This document shows positions 1 to 5,519 of a stretch of 6,900 nucleotides of DNA, piece by piece. The stretch is from an uncultured Eubacteriales bacterium (GTDB taxonomy: Bacteria > Bacillota > Clostridia > Oscillospirales > Acutalibacteraceae). The DNA is taken from positions 1 through 6,900 of the forward strand of contig CAKUZC010000060.1 in assembly GCA_934718145.1 (NCBI GenBank), in the 5' to 3' direction. The notes under the pieces are model-generated. The model had not been told where the DNA came from, did no database searches, and was given only the letters and a program-made list of their open reading frames with translations. Position 1 is the stretch's first letter, and each line of letters opens with the position of its first letter. The position numbers and the translations under genes were made by a program.

Positions 1-234
1 AAAGTATGCAATGAAATCGAAAATGCATTTGGTATAAATTCAATGATAGTTGATGCAAATGATTTCGGAGTAGAAATATTGGGAAAATGCGATGAAATAA
101 AAGGTGTTTCAGATGAGTTTTTATCTTCTATCATAAAAGATAATCCAGCCGGACAATCTGACGAGCTTACTCCATTAATACTTATAAAAAATGTTATTAA
201 AAAGAATGCTAATTCAAATGTTTCTAAAGATTAG
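1..234 (+). CDS. C-terminal part of a probable coenzyme F420-0:L-glutamate ligase-like protein (5' end outside window)
   Basis: The frame is open from the first base to the TAG at 232-234 and gives the last 77 residues of a longer protein. The ATG at 43 is internal: the frame continues upstream of it without a stop and no ribosome binding site precedes it. Visible motifs are a VDANDFGVEILG segment (residues 17-28 of the fragment) and a DNPAGQSDELTP segment near the C-terminus. From memory these resemble the C-terminal core of the F420-0:gamma-glutamyl ligase (CofE/FbiB-like) family, which in archaea and actinobacteria adds glutamate to coenzyme F420. Many Clostridia carry a homologue although they are not known to make F420, so the substrate here is open. 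The gene ends only 8 bases before the next promoter's -35 box and I see no terminator hairpin between them. The family call is moderate because only the tail is visible. Confidence 0.6.
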   Translation, partial: KVCNEIENAFGINSMIVDANDFGVEILGKCDEIKGVSDEFLSSIIKDNPAGQSDELTPLILIKNVIKKNANSNVSKD

Positions 235-242
235 ATATGCTA

Positions 243-271
243 TTGACAAACGTGTCAGTATGTTTTAGAAT
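243..271 (+). promoter_or_regulatory. Sigma-A (sigma-70 type) promoter for rpmF
   Basis: A perfect TTGACA (243-248) is followed after exactly 17 bases by TAGAAT (266-271), one mismatch from consensus. Transcription would start near 278, giving a leader of about 50 nt before rpmF. It lies just after the stop codon of the preceding gene, so rpmF has its own promoter whether or not upstream transcription reads through. Box match and spacing are seen directly; activity is inferred. Confidence 0.8.
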
Positions 272-310
272 AGTTATACCGATTATAAGCGGATTTATTG
301 TTGTGTTTAA

Positions 311-317
311 GAGGAGG
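311..317 (+). promoter_or_regulatory. Ribosome binding site that fixes the rpmF start
   Basis: GAGGAGG is a near-perfect Shine-Dalgarno sequence ending 10 bases before the ATG at 328. It selects that ATG over an in-frame TTG at 298, which would lie upstream of this site and add ten residues (MLCLRGGSIE) not found in L32 proteins. Confidence 0.85.
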
Positions 318-327
318 TTCCATAGAA

Positions 328-513
328 ATGGCGATAGTACCTAAAAGAAAACATTCAAAAGCGAGAAGAGACACCAGACGTTCAAATGTATGGAAGATAG
401 AAGCTCCTGCTTTCAGCAAGTGCGGAAAATGCGGAGCATTAAAGGTATGTCATAGGGTGTGCAAGTCTTGCGGTTATTATAGGGACAGAGAAGTTATTAA
501 AAAGGAAGCATAA
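328..513 (+). CDS. rpmF: 50S ribosomal protein L32 (bL32), four-cysteine zinc type
   Basis: This 61-residue protein is the full expected length for bL32, a structural protein of the large ribosomal subunit. The basic N-terminus MAIVPKRKHSKARRDTRRSN is the family hallmark, with one extra residue (Ile3) compared with the common MAVPKRK opening. Two CxxC pairs, C32/C35 and C45/C48, form the expected zinc site of the zinc-binding L32 form, so this is not the cysteine-less paralogue. C41 is an additional cysteine where a Pro is common (LPHRVC). The C-terminus SCGYYRDREVIKK is typical. The start is set by the ribosome binding site at 311-317. It has its own promoter and a hairpin just downstream. 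In many Firmicutes rpmF follows a YceD/DUF177 gene or precedes plsX; neither is visible here, and der follows instead. Confidence 0.97.
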   Translation: MAIVPKRKHSKARRDTRRSNVWKIEAPAFSKCGKCGALKVCHRVCKSCGYYRDREVIKKEA

Positions 514-548
514 GGATAATTTTAGTTCATTATGATAACGATTTAGTT

Positions 549-577
549 AGAGGAGGAGAAATCCTTCTCTATTTTCT
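549..577 (+). terminator. Probable intrinsic terminator or attenuator between rpmF and der
   Basis: A 9-bp stem (AGAGGAGGA at 549-557 with TCCTTCTCT at 562-570, one G-U pair) closes a GAAA tetraloop (558-561) and is followed by ATTTTCTT, then more A/T. Stem, GNRA loop and T-rich tract fit an intrinsic terminator. No clear promoter is visible between it and der at 613, so some readthrough or an unrecognised promoter must supply der; attenuation of abundant rpmF transcripts is a reasonable inference. The left arm contains AGGAGG, but no start codon follows at a usable distance. Confidence 0.7.
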
Positions 578-612
578 TAAAAAATATTTATTTTATATCA
601 GGATGTGAAAAA

Positions 613-1953
613 ATGGCTAAAGCTGTTGTTGCGCTGGTAGGAAGGCCAAATGTCGGTAAATCTACACTTTTTAATAAATTAATTGGAAAACGTGTTTCCA
701 TAGTGGATGACACTCCTGGAGTTACTCGTGATAGAGTTTACGGAGAGTGTGAGTGGAAAAATAGAAAAATTTTACTTATAGATACGGGTGGAATTGAAGA
801 ATTAAAACCCAATGACGTAATTTCAGAAGGAGTTCGTCACCAAGCAGAAATTGCTATGGATTTAGCTGATGTTATAATATTTGTAGTAGACGTTAAATCA
901 GGTATGGTTTCTACAGATATGGATATAGCTCATAAGTTAAAGAAATCCGGAAAACCGGTCGTAGTATGTGCAAATAAATCGGATTCTGTAGGAAATGCAG
1001 ATTATAATTTTTATGAATTTTATAATTTAGGACTCGGTGAACCTGTTCAGGTATCTTCTGTACACGGTCATGGTACCGGAGATTTACTTGATGAAGTATT
1101 TAAATTTTTACCGGATTCTGATGAGGAAAGTTCATTTGACAGTATATCAGTTGCTGTTATAGGTAAACCGAATGTTGGAAAATCGTCGCTTATAAATTAT
1201 ATTTCAGGATATGAGAGAAGTATTGTTTCTGATGTTGCAGGTACTACAAGAGATACCATTGACACACTAATTTCAAACAATTTCGGTAATTATAATTTTA
1301 TTGATACTGCGGGATTAAGAAAACAAAGTAAAGTAAATGATAAAATAGAAAAATACAGTATAATAAGATCAAAATTAGCTGTTGAAAGAGCACAAGTTTG
1401 TGTTATTATGATAGATGCTACTGAAGGTGTAACAGAACAAGATACAAAAGTTGCAGGTCTTGCTCATGAAGCCGGAAAGGCCAGCATAATAATTGTTAAT
1501 AAATGGGATTCTGTAGAAAAAGACGATAAAACTATGGATGAATATAAAAAGAAGATAAAACAGAAATTTTTGTTTATGTCTTATGCACCGGTTATTTTTA
1601 TATCAGCTAAAACCGGTCAGAGAGTGAATGAAATTTTTGAATATATTAATCAGGTTTCAGAATATAATTCAATGCGTGTTTCTACAGGAACTCTAAATGA
1701 TGTTTTAGCAAGAGCGATTGTTAAAACTCCTCTTCCGACTCATAAGGGAAAACGCTTAAAAATTTATTATATGACTCAAGTAAGTGTTCAGCCTCCTACA
1801 TTTGTATTTTTTGTAAATAAAGCAGAATTGTTTCATTTTTCTTACCAACATTACATTGAAAACACTTTGCGCAGTACTTTTGGTTTTGTAGGTACTCCTA
1901 TTCGATTTGTAATACGTGAAAAATCAGAGCAGAAATTTGAACCCAGGATTTGA
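613..1953 (+). CDS. der: Ribosome biogenesis GTPase Der (EngA), two tandem G domains plus KH-like domain
   Basis: This 446-residue protein has the length and layout of Der, a GTPase that acts in maturation of the 50S subunit. G domain 1 has the P-loop GRPNVGKS (10-17), DTPGVTRD switch, DTGG (57-60) and NKSD (121-124). G domain 2 has GKPNVGKS (184-191), GTTRDT switch, DTAG (231-234) and NKWD (296-299). A short acidic linker (PDSDEESS) separates the domains. The C-terminal third, ending in GTPIRFVIREK, is the KH-like RNA-binding region with the usual LPTHKGKRLKIYYMTQ segment. All nucleotide-binding motifs are intact. The ATG at 613 is preceded by a weak AGGATG site and gives the standard N-terminus (MAKAVVALVGRPN). 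It starts the compact run der-plsY-phosphatase-typA; plsY follows after 29 bases, and der next to plsY is a common arrangement in Clostridia. Confidence 0.97.
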   Translation: MAKAVVALVGRPNVGKSTLFNKLIGKRVSIVDDTPGVTRDRVYGECEWKNRKILLIDTGGIEELKPNDVISEGVRHQAEIAMDLADVIIFVVDVKSGMVSTDMDIAHKLKKSGKPVVVCANKSDSVGNADYNFYEFYNLGLGEPVQVSSVHGHGTGDLLDEVFKFLPDSDEESSFDSISVAVIGKPNVGKSSLINYISGYERSIVSDVAGTTRDTIDTLISNNFGNYNFIDTAGLRKQSKVNDKIEKYSIIRSKLAVERAQVCVIMIDATEGVTEQDTKVAGLAHEAGKASIIIVNKWDSVEKDDKTMDEYKKKIKQKFLFMSYAPVIFISAKTGQRVNEIFEYINQVSEYNSMRVSTGTLNDVLARAIVKTPLPTHKGKRLKIYYMTQVSVQPPTFVFFVNKAELFHFSYQHYIENTLRSTFGFVGTPIRFVIREKSEQKFEPRI

Positions 1954-1982
1954 ATTAGTTAGAAAGGAAGGAAAAATTTATA

Positions 1983-2684
1983 ATGTTTAAAGATGCTTTT
2001 TTATTTAAATGTTATTTAATTCCTTTTTTGATTGTTTCTTTAGTTGCCTATTTGATAGGGTGTGTAAACTCGTCTATTTTGGTAACGAAGCTATTTAAAG
2101 TACAAAAAGATATAAGGAATGTAGGTAGCGGTAACGCTGGTTTTACTAACGTTTTACGTACCATGGGAAAGAAAATGGCTGTTATTACTTTTTTAGGAGA
2201 TTTTTTAAAGGGAGTAGCGGCAGTAGGTTTAGGACAATGGATTATGTCTTGTTTTTTTACCGGTAGCGATTATAAAGAGGTTTTTGTTTATTCTTCGTAT
2301 GTATGTTGCCTTATGTGTGTTATAGGTCACATTTATCCCTGTTTTTTTGGCTTTAAAGGCGGAAAAGGAATTTTGACAACGTGGTCTGCGATGCTTTTAA
2401 TAGATTGGCGAGTTTTCTTAACTCTCATAACTGTTTTTATAATAGTGGTTTTGATGAGCAAAATTGTTTCTTTAGCTTCTGTTGTCGCAGCAATTTCGTA
2501 TCCAATATCCGTGTTTTTGTTTTCTTGCTTATCAGGACATAAATTTTCGTATGATTTTACAATTGAATTCTTATTTCCAACATTGGTTGCTTTATTAATT
2601 TCAGTGATAATACTTATTAAACATAAGAGTAACATTTTAAGACTTTTAAACGGAACTGAGAAAAGAATATCTGTATATAAATGA
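1983..2684 (+). CDS. plsY: Acyl-phosphate:glycerol-3-phosphate acyltransferase PlsY, membrane protein
   Basis: PlsY transfers an acyl chain from acyl-phosphate (made by PlsX) to glycerol-3-phosphate, giving lysophosphatidic acid, the first committed phospholipid precursor. It is an integral membrane enzyme, and this 233-residue sequence shows about five to seven hydrophobic segments. Family motifs are present: DIRNVGSGNAGFTNVLRTMGKK with GSGNAG at 48-53, GHIYPCFFGFKGGKG with FKGGKG at 124-129, and the C-terminal RLLNGTEKR, corresponding to the usual RLLKGTE. The first membrane segment has GCVNSSILVTKLF where many homologues have GSIPFGYLIAKLF, as I recall for some clostridial forms. Cysteines are frequent (for example CCLMC before the second motif). 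It is somewhat longer than the usual 200 residues. An AAGGAAGGA site at 1964-1972 supports the ATG. It is 29 bases after der and 15 before the next gene, so very probably cotranscribed. Confidence 0.95.
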   Translation: MFKDAFLFKCYLIPFLIVSLVAYLIGCVNSSILVTKLFKVQKDIRNVGSGNAGFTNVLRTMGKKMAVITFLGDFLKGVAAVGLGQWIMSCFFTGSDYKEVFVYSSYVCCLMCVIGHIYPCFFGFKGGKGILTTWSAMLLIDWRVFLTLITVFIIVVLMSKIVSLASVVAAISYPISVFLFSCLSGHKFSYDFTIEFLFPTLVALLISVIILIKHKSNILRLLNGTEKRISVYK

Positions 2685-2699
2685 GGAGGATCTTTTATC

Positions 2700-3374
2700 A
2701 TGCAATCGTATGTTATTCACTTTATACGTCATGGATTGACAGAAGCCAACGTTTCGGGTCGTTATGCAGGTGTTTGGAATATTCCGGTGTGTGAGGAAGG
2801 ATTGCAAAGATTGCACAATCTTAAGCATTCTTATCAATATCCTAAGGTTTTAGAGTACTATAGCAGTCCTCTTCAACGGTGTATTCAAACATGCGGAATT
2901 ATATATCCGGAAATAAAACCAGTAATTTTTGATGATTTAAAAGAATGTAATTTTGGAGACTGGGAAGGTAAAACCACGCAAGAGCTTGCCGGAAATGAGT
3001 TATATTTAAAATGGATGGATCGCGGGAATGATATTGTACCACCCAATGGGGAAAGTTGGAGTGCTTTTTATAAGAGAATAGGGTCTGCTTTTGAAAAGAT
3101 AGTAGAATCTATGATGAGAAGGAAAGTTACATCTGCTTCTATTTTTACTCACGGTGGAGTAATAATGACTATCCTTGCTATGTACGGTATACCAAAAGCA
3201 GATTTTTATGAATGGATGGTTGATAACGGTTGCGGATATTCAGTTAGAATTACTCCCGGACTTTGGATGAGAGAAAAAGTAATGGAAGTTTATGAAAAAG
3301 TTCCGTTGGGAGCAAATGCAAGCATAAGTGGTGAATTTAAAAACTTAATTGATAATTTAAAAGAAAAACATTAA
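2700..3374 (+). CDS. Histidine phosphatase superfamily (phosphoglycerate-mutase-like) protein
   Basis: This 224-residue protein has the full active-site set of the branch-1 histidine phosphatase fold. RHG at 10-12 carries the phospho-accepting His11 in FIRHGLTEAN, Arg60 lies in SSPLQRCIQT, Glu82 is the likely acid in ECNFGDWEGKT, and His151 is the second catalytic histidine in FTHGGVI. It therefore most likely hydrolyses or transfers phosphate on a small molecule. Relatives include alpha-ribazole phosphatase (CobC), phosphoglycerate-mutase-like enzymes and broad-specificity phosphatases. No cobalamin genes are nearby, so I do not assign CobC. The GAGGAGGA site at 2683-2690 overlaps the plsY stop codon and sits 9 bases before the ATG. 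The gene occupies the position after plsY where gpsA is common in related genomes, and typA follows after 20 bases. It is a cytosolic protein with no signal peptide. The fold call is firm; the substrate is unknown. Confidence 0.9.
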   Translation: MQSYVIHFIRHGLTEANVSGRYAGVWNIPVCEEGLQRLHNLKHSYQYPKVLEYYSSPLQRCIQTCGIIYPEIKPVIFDDLKECNFGDWEGKTTQELAGNELYLKWMDRGNDIVPPNGESWSAFYKRIGSAFEKIVESMMRRKVTSASIFTHGGVIMTILAMYGIPKADFYEWMVDNGCGYSVRITPGLWMREKVMEVYEKVPLGANASISGEFKNLIDNLKEKH

Positions 3375-3394
3375 TTTTTAAGGAAGTAATAATT

Positions 3395-5212
3395 ATGGGA
3401 AGTTCAAAAAAACTAAGAAATATAGCAATAATTGCGCACGTTGATCACGGAAAAACAACACTCGTTGATCAAATGCTTAAACAGAGCGGAATCTTCAGAA
3501 CAAATGAAAGCGTTGCAGAAAGGGTTATGGATTCTGGAGATTTGGAAAGAGAAAGAGGAATTACTATTCTTTCTAAAAACACAGCAGTAATGTATAAAGA
3601 TGTAAAGATAAATATAGTTGATACCCCAGGTCATGCGGATTTTGGTGGAGAAGTTGAACGAATTTTAATGATGGTTGACGGAGTGGTATTGCTAGTAGAC
3701 GCTTTTGAAGGATGTATGCCGCAAACAAGATTCGTTTTAAAAAAAGCTTTAAAGCTTGGCAAAAAACCTATTGTTGTAGTTAATAAAATAGATCGTCCGG
3801 GTTCAAGGCCTAAAGAAGTTGTTGATGAAGTTCTTGATTTATTTATAGAACTTGGAGCAGATGAAAATCAAATAGAATTTCCGGTGGTTTATGCTTCAGG
3901 AAGAAACGGATATGCTTTTGTCAATGAAAATGATCCAAAAGAAAATTTGATGCCTCTTTTTGAAACAATTATAAAAGAAGTTCCGGCGCCGCAAGGAGAA
4001 GAAAATGGTCCCTTACAAATTCTTATTTCTAATATCGACTATGATGATTATGTAGGCCGTATAGGAGTCGGAAGGGTAGAGCGCGGAAGTGTAAAGAGCG
4101 GTCAAAATGCAGTTTTGTGCACACGTGACGGAGAAAATAAAAATGTTAAAATAGGTAAACTTTACACATTTGAAGGATTAAACAGAGTTGAGTCTGAAGA
4201 AGCAGGTTTGGGTGAAATAATATCTATTTCCGGAATATCCGATCTAAATATAGGCGAAACTCTTTGCGATCCTAATAATATCGAACCCTTACCTTTTGTT
4301 AAAATAGATGAACCTACAGTATCGATGAATTTTATGGTCAATAACAGTCCTTTTGCTGGTCGTGAAGGTAAGTTCGTTACTTCTCGAAATGTTAGAGACA
4401 GGCTTTTCAAAGAGGTGGAAACCAATGTTTCGCTTCGTGTGGAGGAAACAGATTCAGCAGACACTCTTAAAGTCTCAGGAAGGGGAGAATTACACCTTTC
4501 TATATTGATAGAAACAATGAGAAGAGAGGGTTATGAATTTCAAGTATCGAGACCTCAAGTAATAATGAAAAAAATAGATGGAGTATTGTGTGAACCTATC
4601 GAGATTTTAACTGTAGAAGTTCCGGAAGAGTATGTTGGAGCGGTTATAGAAAAAATAGGTTCTAGGAAAGCTGAAATGGTGGATATGTCTCCAAAGGAAA
4701 GTGGAACCACACAAATAGAATTTAGGGTACCTTCGAGAGGAATTATAGGATATCGTTCAGAATTCTTGACAGACACAAACGGAAAAGGTATCCTTAACCA
4801 GGTTTTTGATACTTATGAACCTTATAAAGGCGAGATATCTCAAAGACGCCATGGCTCTTTAGTTGCTCATGAAACAGGTGTTTCTACCGGATATGGACTG
4901 TTTGCTGCTCAAGATAGAGGTCGCCTTTTTATAGGACCAGGCGTAGATGTGTATGAGGGAATGGTCGTAGGTTCTACACCTAAAGCTGAGGACATTACTG
5001 TAAATGTATGTAAGAAAAAACATGTTACTAACATGCGTGCTTCAGGTTCTGACGAGGCACTTAAACTTACACCACCGAGTATTTTAAGTCTGGAGCAATC
5101 GATAGAATTTATAGACGACGATGAATTACTTGAAGTTACTCCAAAAAATTTGAGAATACGTAAAAAAATTCTTGATAAAACTATGAGACTTAGAAGTCAA
5201 GTTCAAAAATAG
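3395..5212 (+). CDS. typA: Translational GTPase TypA/BipA
   Basis: This 605-residue protein has the full length of TypA/BipA, a ribosome-binding GTPase of the EF-G/LepA class linked to 50S assembly and growth under stress. The G domain shows AHVDHGKT (14-21), RERGITI in switch I, DTPGHADF beginning at residue 76 and NKID (130-133). Downstream are the beta-barrel domain II (GPLQILISNIDYDDYVGRIG), the elongation-factor domain III region (GRGELHLSILIETMRREGYE), and the C-terminal BipA-specific domain with SRGIIGYRSEF, VAHETGVSTGYGLFAAQDRG and KKKHVTNMRAS. The family marker LTPPSILSLEQSIEFIDDDELLEVTP is intact near the C-terminus. AAGGAAG at 3380-3386, 8 bases before the ATG, supports the start. 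It is the last gene of the compact run and is followed by an intrinsic terminator. Nothing is missing or broken. Confidence 0.97.
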   Translation: MGSSKKLRNIAIIAHVDHGKTTLVDQMLKQSGIFRTNESVAERVMDSGDLERERGITILSKNTAVMYKDVKINIVDTPGHADFGGEVERILMMVDGVVLLVDAFEGCMPQTRFVLKKALKLGKKPIVVVNKIDRPGSRPKEVVDEVLDLFIELGADENQIEFPVVYASGRNGYAFVNENDPKENLMPLFETIIKEVPAPQGEENGPLQILISNIDYDDYVGRIGVGRVERGSVKSGQNAVLCTRDGENKNVKIGKLYTFEGLNRVESEEAGLGEIISISGISDLNIGETLCDPNNIEPLPFVKIDEPTVSMNFMVNNSPFAGREGKFVTSRNVRDRLFKEVETNVSLRVEETDSADTLKVSGRGELHLSILIETMRREGYEFQVSRPQVIMKKIDGVLCEPIEILTVEVPEEYVGAVIEKIGSRKAEMVDMSPKESGTTQIEFRVPSRGIIGYRSEFLTDTNGKGILNQVFDTYEPYKGEISQRRHGSLVAHETGVSTGYGLFAAQDRGRLFIGPGVDVYEGMVVGSTPKAEDITVNVCKKKHVTNMRASGSDEALKLTPPSILSLEQSIEFIDDDELLEVTPKNLRIRKKILDKTMRLRSQVQK

Positions 5213-5227
5213 TATATAGTTTGATTT

Positions 5228-5255
5228 GTCACGCATTTTTGTGCGTGGCTTTTTT
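5228..5255 (+). terminator. Intrinsic terminator after typA
   Basis: An 8-bp stem (GTCACGCA at 5228-5235 with TGCGTGGC at 5242-5249, one G-U pair) encloses a six-base loop and is followed directly by six T residues (5250-5255). It starts 16 bases after the typA stop and closes the der-plsY-phosphatase-typA transcript, separating it from the gene that begins at 5520. Confidence 0.9.
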
Positions 5256-5298
5256 AATAAGAGAAGTACACTTCAAAGGCTGGGTATTATTTATATAC

Positions 5299-5322
5299 AA
5301 TATTTATTACATGGTAAATATT
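5299..5322. repeat. Inverted repeat, 8-bp arms with 8-base spacer
   Basis: AATATTTA (5299-5306) is perfectly complementary to TAAATATT (5315-5322) around TTACATGG. It could be a protein-binding dyad or chance in A/T-rich DNA; with arms made only of A and T the evidence is weak. Confidence 0.35.
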
Positions 5323-5438
5323 AGATTATATTGCCGGTATACAAAAGTAAAAAAAGAGAACATAGTAACATGTCATATGCATTCTTAGATTATATATTGA
5401 ATTTTTATAAATTATATAATTTTTTAACATAAAAACAG

Positions 5439-5467
5439 TTGACTATATTGTATAAGGGATTTAAAAT
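5439..5467 (+). promoter_or_regulatory. Sigma-A type promoter for the Q-rich protein gene
   Basis: TTGACT (5439-5444) and TAAAAT (5462-5467) are each one mismatch from consensus and are separated by exactly 17 bases. The preceding 38 bases are almost all A/T, as in UP elements. The predicted start is near 5474, leaving a leader of about 45 nt. It is the only good promoter between the typA terminator and the ATG at 5520. Confidence 0.78.
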
Positions 5468-5468
5468 G

Positions 5469-5486
5469 TAAATAAGTACTTATTTA
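5469..5486. promoter_or_regulatory. 18-bp perfect palindrome over the predicted transcription start, candidate operator
   Basis: TAAATAAGTACTTATTTA reads the same on both strands. It begins one base after the -10 box and covers the expected start site, the classic place for a repressor dimer to block initiation. In RNA it could instead form a weak 7-bp A-U hairpin with a GUAC loop. The palindrome is seen directly; operator function is inferred, and no regulator gene lies in the window. Confidence 0.5.
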
Positions 5487-5504
5487 ATATAAAAATTTAG
5501 TAGA

Positions 5505-5510
5505 GAGGTG
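5505..5510 (+). promoter_or_regulatory. Ribosome binding site that fixes the start of the Q-rich protein
   Basis: GAGGTG is fully complementary to the anti-Shine-Dalgarno sequence and ends 9 bases before the ATG at 5520. This is what marks the open frame as a real gene start. Confidence 0.8.
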
Positions 5511-5519
5511 TATATATTT

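Larger units (their letters stand above)
5256..5519. other. AT-rich intergenic regulatory region
   Basis: No coding frame with a ribosome binding site is visible in these 264 bases on either strand. From left to right it holds a loose inverted repeat (5299-5322), a cluster of overlapping six-base palindromes (ACATGT 5368-5373, CATATG 5374-5379, ATGCAT 5377-5382), a nearly pure A/T block (5401-5438) that could act as an UP element, the promoter at 5439-5467, the palindrome at 5469-5486 and the ribosome binding site at 5505-5510. It is much longer than any other gap in the window. Confidence 0.7.

Noticed and set aside
43..45. ATG at 43 as the start of a 63-residue gene
   Set aside because: The frame is open from base 1 with family-like residues before the ATG and no ribosome binding site, so it is an internal methionine of a gene entering from the left.
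272..310. Riboswitch or structured leader before rpmF
   Set aside because: The leader is only about 50 nt, with no stable hairpin pair or known aptamer motif that I can see.
298..327. TTG at 298 as an upstream start for rpmF
   Set aside because: The strong ribosome binding site (311-317) lies downstream of it and would be inside the coding region; the extra ten residues are not found in L32, while ATG 328 gives the normal N-terminus.
2333..2837. Two overlapping minus-strand frames opposite plsY and the phosphatase gene
   Set aside because: They lie opposite well-supported genes, lack ribosome binding sites and show no recognisable protein features.
3413..4776. Three minus-strand frames opposite typA
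   Set aside because: They are shadows of the intact, conserved typA frame, with no start signals or recognisable content.
5415..5420. Perfect TATAAT as a -10 box of an extra promoter
   Set aside because: No acceptable -35 box lies 16-18 bases upstream (TTGAAT at 5397 is only 12 bases away) and there is no extended -10 TG; it is likely chance in an A/T block, while 5439-5467 has both boxes at ideal spacing.
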